19,753 bases of DNA from Candidatus Bathyarchaeota archaeon (lineage in GTDB: Archaea; Thermoproteota; Bathyarchaeia; Bathyarchaeales; Bathycorpusculaceae): the NCBI GenBank assembly GCA_003601785.1, contig PIYA01000005.1, positions 1 through 19,753 of the forward strand. Reading direction: 5' to 3'. A program made the translations under genes and the position numbers. Positions 13,199 to 19,753 of this stretch are shown here, one piece after another; the first letter of the stretch is position 1; each line of letters begins with the position of its first letter. The notes beneath the pieces were generated by a model that saw only the letters and a list, made by a program, of their open reading frames with translations, was not told the DNA's origin and ran no database searches.

Positions 13199-13973
13199 AA
13201 GAAATCACCATCGGTCCATAGCTGAAAAGAGACGTTTGAATATACACTTCCAAACGTCCGCTATCGCTTATCGTTTCAGCATTTTTAACGGAAACTTCCA
13301 CATAATCTTGATAAGAAGAGCCTTGTGGAGCTTCGATGCTTGTTTCTCCATCACCCAGAAAAACATCGTTGTTATTGTAAATTTTTATCTTGACCGTTCC
13401 GTTTAAGTCGAAAGGAGCGTGATTTTCAAAGCTTATAGGAATAGTAGCCTTCACACGAGTTGCATTATCAACTCCATATCTAATTTTTCCGATTGTGAAG
13501 TTATATAAGGGTGCGCCCCAAGGCAGAGAAAGATTCGTTGACACTTGAACGGGAATAACATCAGCTAACTTCATGCCGACAATCATATACAATTTTAGTT
13601 CCGTGTCGTTGAACAGATAATCTTGGCTGTTTTGTAACAAATCGTTAAAGTTTACCGTTACGGTGTGATTTACTATTGTCCTTTTGTTTTTCTCTATAAC
13701 TGGAACAAAAGTGGATTGACACGCAAGTGTGAAGCTTTCTCTGTCCAAAACTTTGGTTGTTAGGTTAAAGGAATCTATGTTGTAATAACCCTTGTTGAAT
13801 ATGGATATGGGTAAGGAAAAAAGAAGTTCATTTTTCTTTGTTACGCTTACGTTTGGTTCTTCGAAGTTAAACTGCACATCCTTAATTGAATAAGCAACTG
13901 AGACACAAAACGTGATCAAAAATAACCAGAGGAAGGTTGTGGCGATGCTTATCATTTTTATCGAAATTTTCAT
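13191..13973 (-). CDS. Exported or membrane-anchored beta-rich protein, function unknown
   Basis: 260 residues. An uncleaved anchor or signal helix covers about 8-29. The rest is predicted outside the cell: it alternates short hydrophobic strands and carries many Asn-glycosylation sequons (for example NVS, NLT, NHT, NDT, NLS, NFT, NAT, NGT). The pattern FSLPISIFNKGYYNIDSF, then ATIPISFENHAPFDLNGTVK, resembles two copies of an LEA14-like or CARDB-like beta-sandwich. In that class, conserved lines such as 'I.N.G.Y.I' mark the strands. That is a fold guess, not a function. It lies second in a three-gene operon: 29 bp after the Pro/Gln-tailed membrane protein and overlapping the polytopic protein. 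Confidence 0.72.
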   Translation of the reverse strand: MKISIKMISIATTFLWLFLITFCVSVAYSIKDVQFNFEEPNVSVTKKNELLFSLPISIFNKGYYNIDSFNLTTKVLDRESFTLACQSTFVPVIEKNKRTIVNHTVTVNFNDLLQNSQDYLFNDTELKLYMIVGMKLADVIPVQVSTNLSLPWGAPLYNFTIGKIRYGVDNATRVKATIPISFENHAPFDLNGTVKIKIYNNNDVFLGDGETSIEAPQGSSYQDYVEVSVKNAETISDSGRLEVYIQTSLFSYGPMVISYG

Positions 13974-14002
13974 GTTCTAACCCTTTTCGTGTTAAACGAT
14001 GC

Positions 14003-14479
14003 TTAAGAAGCTGAGGACTGCCGTGAAGAGTTCTCTTGTTGTTTTTCGGTAGGCGTTGTTTGAGGTGTTGCATTTTGTTCTGGAGGTATAACTATGATCT
14101 GAGGTTCCGGCGGTTTCATCTCCTTCGGTTTTTCAGCTTTTGCTTTCTGAGGAGATGCTTGTTTTTGTTTAATCGTTACTGGTCTTTGCGGAGCAACCTT
14201 TGGCGCTTGGGGCGTGTGGGCAATTATGGTTACGCCTCTTATCGTCAACAGCGAACCTATCCAACCCATAACTCCAAGATACATTATGCGTATACAAGTT
14301 GCAATCAGAGGAGCTAAGGCGTCGCCGAAAGTTCGCACTAAATCCTCAGACGCAACGATGGATAGGCTTTGGGTTAAGAATCCGTAGGCGCTTATAAAGG
14401 TGAAGATTAGTAAGGCTACACCGATCATCAAGACCGCTATTCCCGAAAGGGCTATCTTGTCTCTAAAGTTTTTGAGCAT
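14003..14479 (-). CDS. Membrane protein with long Pro/Lys/Gln-rich tail, function unknown
   Basis: 158 residues. Two transmembrane helices (about 11-34 and 57-84) are joined by a short loop. They are followed by a tail of some 70 residues that is low in hydrophobic residues and rich in Pro, Lys, Gln, Glu and Thr (for example KAEKPKEMKPPEPQ), likely disordered. No known motif. It is the first gene of the envelope operon. A TATA-like stretch at 14513-14524 on the minus strand predicts transcription from near 14493, a short leader before ATG 14479. A role as organiser or anchor for the exported protein encoded next is speculative. Confidence 0.7.
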   Translation of the reverse strand: MLKNFRDKIALSGIAVLMIGVALLIFTFISAYGFLTQSLSIVASEDLVRTFGDALAPLIATCIRIMYLGVMGWIGSLLTIRGVTIIAHTPQAPKVAPQRPVTIKQKQASPQKAKAEKPKEMKPPEPQIIVIPPEQNATPQTTPTEKQQENSSRQSSAS

Positions 14480-14512
14480 AGGTCTGGCCCCATTTTAAGA
14501 TAGTGGAAGAAA

Positions 14513-14524
14513 ATAATATTAAAT
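14513..14524 (-). promoter_or_regulatory. TATA box for the envelope operon
   Basis: The minus strand reads TTTAATATTATT, centred about 26 nt before a predicted start near 14493, 14 nt from the ATG at 14479. Confidence 0.35.
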
Positions 14525-14610
14525 CTTCTGACATAATAAACAAAATCTCAACTAGCTATCAAAAATCAAACACGAAGATTAATAGAAACTGAAGGAGGCG
14601 CTGCACAACG

Positions 14611-14618
14611 TTTTTAAC
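14611..14618 (+). promoter_or_regulatory. TATA box for the fumarase operon, leaderless start
   Basis: TTTTTAAC, centred near 14614, lies about 27 nt before the ATG at 14642, so the transcript should start at the codon. No Shine-Dalgarno sequence precedes that ATG at usual spacing, which agrees. Confidence 0.45.
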
Positions 14619-14641
14619 AGAATCACAATAGAGTGTAAACC

Positions 14642-15547
14642 ATGATATCGGAAGAAACGTTAACGGAAAAAATCGCCAGAATGGTTTCCACAGCGGCTAT
14701 TTACTTGCCAGACGACGTTAAAGAAGCCTTAAAAAAAGCCTATGAAAAAGAGGACAATCCCGTTGCAAAAAACGTTTTCAAATCAATTCTTGACAACATA
14801 AAAGTGGCTGAAGAGGAAAAGAGACCCCTCTGCCAAGACACAGGAACCTTAATCTACTACATAAACGCTGGAGAAAACTTCCACCTTCTAGGTAAACTGC
14901 CGAATATCATCAAAAAAGCTACGATTGAGGCTACAGCCTCAACTCCGTTGAGGCCGAACGCGGTGGATATGATAACGGGCAAGAACAGCGGAAACAACAT
15001 AGGCGAAAGGATTCCATGGATAGAATGGGAAATAACTCCAGAAAGCGAAGAAGCCGAAATAACAGTGATGCTTAAGGGTGGAGGGAGCGAGGCGCCAAGC
15101 CTAGCCAAAACGATAGCCCCGGGTTTAGGAATAAAAGGAGCCTTAAAGATAGCCATAGACGACGTGTTTGAAGCGGGAGCAAAACCATGCCCACCAGTAA
15201 CGGTTGGAGTGGGATTAGGTCCCACAGGCGACATAGCTATGAAGCTGGCTAAAAAAGCTCTGCTACGCCCCATAGGCGACAGAAACCCTAGAAAGGAAGT
15301 TGCAGAATTAGAGGACAAACTTCTCAAGGCCTTAAACGCTTTAGGCTGGGGTCCTCACGGTGTGGGAGGAAGCACAACCGCTTTGGATGCACACATAGAG
15401 ATAGCTCATAGACATCCAGCCACGTTAGCCGTGGGAGTAGCCACAAACTGTTGGGCGTCGAGACGTTCCACATTAAAAGTTACAAAGAACAAGGTTGAAT
15501 TTTTAACCCACAAGTTTCTAAACCGAGAAGAAGGTGCAACATCATGA
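14642..15547 (+). CDS. Class I fumarate hydratase, alpha subunit (TtdA/FumA N-terminal type)
   Basis: It catalyses reversible hydration of fumarate to malate (or of a related hydroxyacid such as tartrate) using a [4Fe-4S] cluster. The three cluster cysteines are visible: Cys64 in LCQDTGT, Cys183 in CPPVTVGVG and Cys270 in TNCWASRR. Other family marks are RPNAVD, GNNIGERIP, LKGGGSEAPS at 144-153 and GGSTTALD. The length, 301 residues, is that of the separate alpha subunit of the two-subunit form. The beta subunit gene follows with a 4-base ATGA overlap. Fumarase is more likely than tartrate dehydratase in an archaeon, but the sequence alone does not decide. Like other O2-sensitive hydratases, its cluster would be a target of superoxide. 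Confidence 0.93.
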   Translation: MISEETLTEKIARMVSTAAIYLPDDVKEALKKAYEKEDNPVAKNVFKSILDNIKVAEEEKRPLCQDTGTLIYYINAGENFHLLGKLPNIIKKATIEATASTPLRPNAVDMITGKNSGNNIGERIPWIEWEITPESEEAEITVMLKGGGSEAPSLAKTIAPGLGIKGALKIAIDDVFEAGAKPCPPVTVGVGLGPTGDIAMKLAKKALLRPIGDRNPRKEVAELEDKLLKALNALGWGPHGVGGSTTALDAHIEIAHRHPATLAVGVATNCWASRRSTLKVTKNKVEFLTHKFLNREEGATS

Positions 15548-16146
15548 CGGAATACCATTTCAAAACACCTGTAAGCGAAGAAAAGACACGAAAACTCAGA
15601 GTAGGCGACGTACTATTCATATCTGGCACACTTTTAACAGCCAGAGACTCTGGCCACGAGAGAGCCTTAAAGTACTTAAGAGAAGGCAAGCCCCTACCAG
15701 TTGATTTCTCCGGAATGGCCCTCTACCACGTGGGCCCCGTTGTCAAAAAAGAAGGAGACAAATGGAGAATCATATCCGCGGGACCGACAACGAGTGCAAG
15801 ATTAGAGATGTACGAGGCTGATTTCATAGAGAAAACAGGAGTCAAGATTATAATAGGAAAGGGGGGAATGGGTTCTAAAACCGCAGAGGCATGCAAGCGA
15901 TTCGGAGCAGTCTACGCGATATTCACTGGAGGAGCTGGGGCTTTGGCTGCAAAAGCCGTGGAGGAAGTGATAAAGGTTGAATGGTTAGACTTGGGGGTGC
16001 CTGAAGCCTTATGGGTTATGAAGGTTAGAGAATTCGGTCCCTTGACAGTTGTTATCGACTCAACCGGAGAAAACTTCTATGAAAAAATGAGAAAACAAGT
16101 TGAGGGAAAACTGAAGAAGGCTTATTCGATAATAGGATTAGAATAG
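15544..16146 (+). CDS. Class I fumarate hydratase, beta subunit (TtdB/FumA C-terminal type)
   Basis: 200 residues forming the swivelling beta domain of the two-subunit hydratase. Conserved stretches include GDVLFISGTLLTARDSGHER, VGPVV, AGPTTSARLEMYE, IIGKGGMG and FTGGAGALAA, followed by VEWLDLGVPEALWVM. In the class I enzymes these supply substrate-binding residues (Arg and Thr of the TARD and TTSAR segments) to the cluster-bearing alpha subunit. The start overlaps the alpha stop codon as ATGA, so the two subunits are translationally coupled. The sequence is complete and ends without an extension. Confidence 0.94.
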   Translation: MTEYHFKTPVSEEKTRKLRVGDVLFISGTLLTARDSGHERALKYLREGKPLPVDFSGMALYHVGPVVKKEGDKWRIISAGPTTSARLEMYEADFIEKTGVKIIIGKGGMGSKTAEACKRFGAVYAIFTGGAGALAAKAVEEVIKVEWLDLGVPEALWVMKVREFGPLTVVIDSTGENFYEKMRKQVEGKLKKAYSIIGLE

Positions 16147-16210
16147 AAAGCGGGTCTTTCACTTTAACTAAACTCTCTCCAAGGACTGAACGCTAAGGTC
16201 TCTAGTGTAA

Positions 16211-16218
16211 CTTAAATA
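16211..16218 (+). promoter_or_regulatory. TATA box for radA
   Basis: CTTAAATA, centred near 16215, predicts transcription from about 16242. The leader contains GAAGGGGA at 16246-16253, 5 nt before the ATG at 16259. The rest of the 112-bp gap after the fumarase gene shows no clear element. Confidence 0.45.
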
Positions 16219-16258
16219 CGGCTTAACCTAAAACTTTCACAATCTGAAGGGGAAATCA

Positions 16259-17257
16259 ATGATTGAAAAAGAAGAGGAAAAACCTCTAAAAAAATACGAA
16301 TTTCTAGAAGACCTCCCAGGAATAGGTCCAGCCACCGCCCAGAAGCTCCGTGAACTCGGATTTCACACGATAGAATCTTTAGCTATGGCCACAGCCCGTG
16401 AATTGGAGCCCGCTGGAATAGGGGAAAAGAAGGCTACATCCATTATAAGTGCAGCACGCTCATCCATGGGCGTCTCCTTTATTCGAGCCGACGAGCTTCT
16501 TAAAATGCGACAGAACGTCTTAAGATTGACAACTGGAAGCAAAGCGTTGGACAAACTTCTCGACGGAGGCTTGGAAACCCAGACGATAACGGAGTTCTAC
16601 GGGGAATACGGAAGTGGAAAAAGCCAACTTTGCCATCAACTCTGTGTGAACGTGCAGTTACCTCCAGAGAGAGGAGGCCTCAACGGAGCAGCATTATACA
16701 TAGATACGGAGAACACCTTCAGAACGGAACGAATAGTGCAGATGGCCAGACATCTCGGATTAGACCCAGAACATGTTGTTAAAAACATAATATACGCAGA
16801 AGCCTACACGTCAGATCATCAGATGTTTCTCCTTGAGAACGCTGACGAGGTTATCAAGGAAAACAACGTGAAACTTATCATAATAGACTCTCTAACCTCA
16901 CATTTCAGAAGCGAATACATAGGTCGAGAGATGCTGGCTTCTAGACAGCAAAAACTGAACAAGCACATGCACAGGCTCATACGTTTGGCGAGAGCCTTTA
17001 ACACGGTAGCCGTTGTAACAAATCAAGTTATGGCCAAACCAGACGCCTTTTTTGGAGATGCAGTTCATCCTATAGGGGGACACATAGTCGCCCATACAAG
17101 TCACACGAGAATTTACTTAAGAAAAGCATCCCGTGGCCGCGTGCGAATCGCAAGGCTTGTTTCAAGCCCCTACCTGCCTGAAGGGGAAGAAATATTTAAA
17201 ATAACCGAGAATGGCATAGAGGACATTTCCGAAGATGAAAAGCCACGCAGGTCATAG
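16259..17257 (+). CDS. radA: DNA repair and recombination protein RadA
   Basis: It forms the ATP-dependent filament for strand exchange in homologous recombination. The N-terminal helix-hairpin-helix domain (about 14-70) includes LEDLPGIGPATAQKLRELGF and AGIGEKKAT. SFIRADEL has the F-x-x-A polymerisation motif (Phe74, Ala77). Walker A is GEYGSGKS at 115-122 and Walker B is LIIIDS at 206-211. Loop regions with TNQVMAKPDAFFGD and HPIGGHIVAH follow, then RIYLRKA and the closing ITENGIED. At 332 residues it is a normal archaeal length. No intein interrupts the P-loop, where some archaeal radA genes have one. A small PIP-box gene starts 3 bp after the stop and is likely in the same transcript. Confidence 0.98.
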   Translation: MIEKEEEKPLKKYEFLEDLPGIGPATAQKLRELGFHTIESLAMATARELEPAGIGEKKATSIISAARSSMGVSFIRADELLKMRQNVLRLTTGSKALDKLLDGGLETQTITEFYGEYGSGKSQLCHQLCVNVQLPPERGGLNGAALYIDTENTFRTERIVQMARHLGLDPEHVVKNIIYAEAYTSDHQMFLLENADEVIKENNVKLIIIDSLTSHFRSEYIGREMLASRQQKLNKHMHRLIRLARAFNTVAVVTNQVMAKPDAFFGDAVHPIGGHIVAHTSHTRIYLRKASRGRVRIARLVSSPYLPEGEEIFKITENGIEDISEDEKPRRS

Positions 17258-17260
17258 AGT

Positions 17261-17701
17261 ATGCCGATGCCTTCAGCCTTAGTTACAAGATTCTTCCAGT
17301 TAATTGTTAACAGACAGTTTGCAGAGGCTGAAAGGGAACTGGAGAGGCTTCGACAGAAAATGCACAAAACAGAGTGGAACCGTGGGTATTACAGAGCCTT
17401 GCATGGAATGCTGCTGGCTAGAAGATCGAACAGCGACCAGTACATATTCTTTTCAAAAATAGATTTAAACGATAAACAAATACTGCAGAACTATAGAAGA
17501 GAATTCTTGAATCATGTTAGAAACGGGTTACACGGAGATTACGACAGAGGATTCTTTTCGGCGTGGGCTGACTGCATGCGAATATTATCTAAAATCTCCG
17601 CTAACGACCCGAAGAAGGATAAACAGACACGTGAAAAAAGGAAAATTAAAGAACAGATAACCATAGAGGATTTTTTAAAAAGAAAAAATAAGCTAAATTG
17701 A
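17261..17701 (+). CDS. Small helical protein with C-terminal PCNA-binding (PIP) motif, function unknown
   Basis: 146 residues. The first 110 look helical and resemble no family I can name; the pattern NRGYYRALHGMLLA, then YDRGFFSAWADCMRILS, suggests a packed helical bundle. The segment 114-131 is charged and likely flexible. It leads to QITIEDFL at 132-139, which fits the PIP-box pattern Q-x-x-[ILM]-x-x-[FW]-[FL], and it lies close to the C-terminus as such boxes usually do. This suggests that the protein is tethered to the sliding clamp PCNA. Its start lies 3 bp after radA, so both are likely expressed together, which supports a role in DNA replication or repair. The 3' end overlaps the convergent membrane-protein gene by 9 bp. 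Alternative start: ATG at 17267. Confidence 0.75.
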   Translation: MPMPSALVTRFFQLIVNRQFAEAERELERLRQKMHKTEWNRGYYRALHGMLLARRSNSDQYIFFSKIDLNDKQILQNYRREFLNHVRNGLHGDYDRGFFSAWADCMRILSKISANDPKKDKQTREKRKIKEQITIEDFLKRKNKLN

Positions 17702-18016
17702 AACAAGTATTGTGTATAGCAGAACCCAAAAAACAATCCATGAGATGAAGTAGATACCTATTCCTGTCGTCATAAGTTTAGAGGGTTTTTCCACCTTATG
17801 TATAAAACGCCATTTAATAACATAATAGGAGAGAAGATAAAATAGAACCGCTATGGAAACCCCATTCAAGAAAACAGAATAATTAACGGGGAAATCTTGT
17901 CCTTGGGAAACCGTTGGAATTGCTTCGGGCGTTGCCAAACAATAGCCCATGCATATAAGCGCTGCAGTTATACCAAGAGCTAGTCTCAACCAATAGATTT
18001 TCTCAAGGGGCTTCAT
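17693..18016 (-). CDS. Small three-helix membrane protein, function unknown
   Basis: 107 residues with three likely transmembrane helices (about 10-28, 48-68 and 83-106) and a basic inside loop (KWRFIHKVEKPSK). No motif is recognisable. A TATA-like element on the minus strand at 18048-18056 predicts a very short leader, and GATGA lies just before the ATG at 18016. It converges with the PIP-box gene (9-bp overlap) and diverges from the NFACT gene. Confidence 0.7.
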   Translation of the reverse strand: MKPLEKIYWLRLALGITAALICMGYCLATPEAIPTVSQGQDFPVNYSVFLNGVSIAVLFYLLSYYVIKWRFIHKVEKPSKLMTTGIGIYFISWIVFWVLLYTILVSI

Positions 18017-18047
18017 TTTTCATCTTCCGCAAATTACAGAGAAGACT

Positions 18048-18070
18048 AATTTAAAGTTGCCTATTTATAT
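18048..18070. promoter_or_regulatory. Divergent TATA boxes of the small membrane protein and the NFACT gene
   Basis: On the minus strand CTTTAAATT (18048-18056) is about 27 nt from a predicted start near 18025. On the plus strand TTTATAT (18064-18070) predicts a start near 18094, 15-18 nt before the NFACT start codon. Confidence 0.4.
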
Positions 18071-18108
18071 TTCTTAACTTTAGTGTTTAATGGTACACGA
18101 AGGATAAG

Positions 18109-19753
18109 GTGTTGAAGAGAGAGATAACAAGCTTCGATGTTGCGGCGTTGGTTTACGAGTTAAATCAAGCAATCCTAGGGGCAAGGATAAACAACGTTTA
18201 TCAAACAGACAGAAAAACTTTACTTCTGAAGCTTCAAAAGCCGAACAATCCGGCGGCTCAACTCCTTATCGAAGCTGGGAAAAGGCTTCACTTAACATCT
18301 TATGTTGTGGAAAAACCGAAAACACCACCAGCTTTCTGTATGGCGCTGAGAAAATACATCAGAAACGGCAGACTGATAAGCGTTAAACAACACGCGTTTG
18401 AACGCATTGTAACATTTACGGTTAAGACAAAAACGGGTATAATGAAACTCGTCACCGAACTTTTCGGGGAAGGAAACATAATTCTCGTGAACAACCAAAA
18501 CAAGATTCTGCAAGCCTTAAAATACAAGAAAATGAAAGACCGCAACATCCTTCGAGGCGAAATCTTCCAGCAAGCCCCGCCAAGCGGGAAAAACCCTTTA
18601 AAAATCAGCGTGAAAGACTTAGAACCGTTAAAAAAATTTGGAAAAACGGAAGTTGTAAGGGCGATAGCGAGATTTTTAAGTATAGGAGGAAACTACGCCG
18701 AAGAAATCCTCTTAAGAGCTGGAATCGACAAGAAAAAGCCTTGTAGTGAACTGAAAGACGATGATATCGAAAAAATCTTTCAAAACATGCAAGACATCCT
18801 CTCGCAGCTTGTAAATGGCAGGTTTGAACCATGCATGGTTTTAGATGAGAAAGGCAAGATAATCGACGTTACTCCGATTCGTCTCAAACGCTATGAAGGT
18901 TTTCAACATCAGAAATACGGCAGCTTTAATGAAGCATTGGACGAGTTCTACACGAAAATCATAACGGTGGAAAAGAAAGCCCGAGCAGTGAAAGAAGCTG
19001 AGGAAAAATTACAGAGAGAAATCGCAAGGTTGAGAAGAATAATTGAAAGCCAAGAGAAAGCCTTAGCTGAAGCTGAAAGAAAAGCTGAAAAATACAAAAA
19101 AATCGGAAACATCATATATGCACATCTAAACGAGCTGCAAACATTAATGAGCAAAATTTTACAAGACAAAGAGAAGGGGAAAAGCTGGAACGAGATAGTT
19201 TCCGAAGCTGAAGCTGAAAGAAAGGCTGGTTTAAAACCCGCTGAATTTTTCAAGGCTCTTGACTGGAAAAAGTTAACGCTCAATGTTTGCATTGACGGCT
19301 TGTGCTTTGAACTAAATCTGCGTTCAGATTTGTTCTCAAACGCGGCTAAGTTTTACGAAATGGCTAAGAAAGCTAAGCTGAAAGCGGATGGTGCAAGAGC
19401 AGCTTTAGAAGAGACGCGTAGAAAACTGGAAGAGATGGAAGCTCAAGCCGAATCTGAGATTTTGAAAGGTGAGGTCAAACTTGCCGAGGTTAAGATGCCG
19501 GCTAAACGTAGAAGGCGGGAATGGTTTGAAAAGTTCAGATGGTTTGTCTCCTCTGAAGGCTTCTTGATCGTCGGGGGGAAGGACGCTGTAAGCAATGAAG
19601 TTTTAATCAAGAAATACACGGAGCCAACGGACATGGTTTTCCACGCAGACATCGTTGGAGCTCCCTTCGTAGTCATCAAGTGTAAAGACGGAAAGCCGAG
19701 TGAGCAAACCATTAAAGAGGCAGCGGAATTCGCGGCTTCATTCTCCAGAGCTT
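18109..19753 (+). CDS. rqcH: NFACT/Rqc2-RqcH family ribosome quality control protein, 3'-truncated by window edge
   Basis: Homologues bind the stalled 50S subunit and recruit tRNA to add C-terminal tails to nascent chains. Some 547 codons are present. The NFACT-N domain begins REITSFDVAALVYELNQAI and continues with NNVYQTDRKTLLLKL and TELFGEGNIILV. A helical middle and a long coiled coil (about 18955-19240) follow, then the start of the NFACT-R domain (REWFEKFRWFVSSEGFLIVG, then FHADIVGAPFVV). The usual Asp-Arg pair at the tRNA-binding site is Glu97-Arg98 here (HAFERIVTF), counting from the TTG at 18112. Start is GTG 18109 or TTG 18112; AGGAT at 18101-18105 suits the TTG better. No stop codon occurs before the window ends. 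Confidence 0.92.
   Translation, partial: MLKREITSFDVAALVYELNQAILGARINNVYQTDRKTLLLKLQKPNNPAAQLLIEAGKRLHLTSYVVEKPKTPPAFCMALRKYIRNGRLISVKQHAFERIVTFTVKTKTGIMKLVTELFGEGNIILVNNQNKILQALKYKKMKDRNILRGEIFQQAPPSGKNPLKISVKDLEPLKKFGKTEVVRAIARFLSIGGNYAEEILLRAGIDKKKPCSELKDDDIEKIFQNMQDILSQLVNGRFEPCMVLDEKGKIIDVTPIRLKRYEGFQHQKYGSFNEALDEFYTKIITVEKKARAVKEAEEKLQREIARLRRIIESQEKALAEAERKAEKYKKIGNIIYAHLNELQTLMSKILQDKEKGKSWNEIVSEAEAERKAGLKPAEFFKALDWKKLTLNVCIDGLCFELNLRSDLFSNAAKFYEMAKKAKLKADGARAALEETRRKLEEMEAQAESEILKGEVKLAEVKMPAKRRRREWFEKFRWFVSSEGFLIVGGKDAVSNEVLIKKYTEPTDMVFHADIVGAPFVVIKCKDGKPSEQTIKEAAEFAASFSRA

Noticed and set aside
14036..14317. Plus-strand 93-codon frame rich in Phe, Leu and Arg
   Set aside because: Its odd composition is the complement of the Pro/Lys/Gln-rich tail and helices of the minus-strand membrane protein.
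14591..14600. GAAGGAGGCG, a strong Shine-Dalgarno-like sequence upstream of fumarase
   Set aside because: It is about 45 nt from the start codon and upstream of the predicted TATA box, with no start codon at suitable spacing that opens a real frame.
14857..15327. 156-codon open frame on the minus strand
   Set aside because: It lies wholly inside the fumarase alpha gene, whose cluster cysteines and family motifs are certain. The antisense product is low in recognisable structure and is a shadow.
16259..17257. Possible intein in radA
   Set aside because: The reading frame has normal length and Walker A is uninterrupted.
18292..19712. Several minus-strand frames of 73-114 codons opposite the right end
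   Set aside because: The plus strand here is one continuous NFACT coding region with family motifs throughout. The minus frames are shadows of it.

Overview
The window is archaeal chromosomal DNA. It carries TATA-binding protein, RadA, an NFACT/Rqc2-type protein, an ER/archaeal-type signal peptidase (Ser/His), a Lrp/AsnC regulator and an Ard1/RimI-type acetyltransferase. Promoters are TATA boxes about 27 nt upstream of very short leaders or of leaderless starts. Two small proteins resembling crenarchaeal Cren7, together with an anaerobe-type oxygen defence set (superoxide reductase, rubredoxin, flavodiiron protein), point to an anaerobic TACK-group archaeon. A Bathyarchaeia-like lineage is my best guess, but that is inference. 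I see no tRNA, rRNA, CRISPR array, insertion sequence or intein.

Layout. 1-178 (-) is the N-terminus of a TldD/PmbA-type protein. 352-766 (+) holds two tandem paralogous zinc-knuckle proteins with a Cren7-like core. 874-1863 (+) is signal peptidase I. 1898-2469 (+) is TBP, broken near its start by a perfect 11-bp tandem duplication. 3790-2476 (-) encodes a UlaG-like metallo-beta-lactamase-fold hydrolase and orotate phosphoribosyltransferase. 3894-5141 (+) is a LarA-family protein with altered active-site positions.

5147-10205 (-) is a compact oxygen and peroxide defence island. In transcription order it encodes peroxiredoxin, an M24-fold protein lacking most metal ligands, rubredoxin (8222-8383), flavodiiron protein, Dps-like ferritin, a stand-alone encapsulated-ferritin-type protein, desulfoferrodoxin and an Ogg2-type 8-oxoguanine glycosylase. 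A Lrp/AsnC regulator is divergent from the peroxiredoxin. Together these genes would scavenge O2, superoxide and peroxide, sequester iron and repair oxidised guanine.

10858-11343 (+) is an N-acetyltransferase. 12509-11409 (-) is a membrane-anchored coiled-coil transglutaminase-like protein with an internal 46-residue duplication. 14479-12743 (-) is a three-gene envelope operon of unknown role. 14642-16146 (+) is a two-subunit class I fumarase. 16259-17701 (+) is radA plus a small unknown protein with a C-terminal PCNA-binding (PIP) box. 18016-17693 (-) is a small membrane protein. 18109 to the end (+) is the NFACT/RqcH homologue, cut by the window edge.

The most unusual points are the duplication in TBP, the cysteine-knuckle Cren7-like pair, the encapsulin-type ferritin domain without a shell gene beside it, the metal-ligand-depleted M24 protein inside the oxygen operon, and the PIP-box protein after radA.
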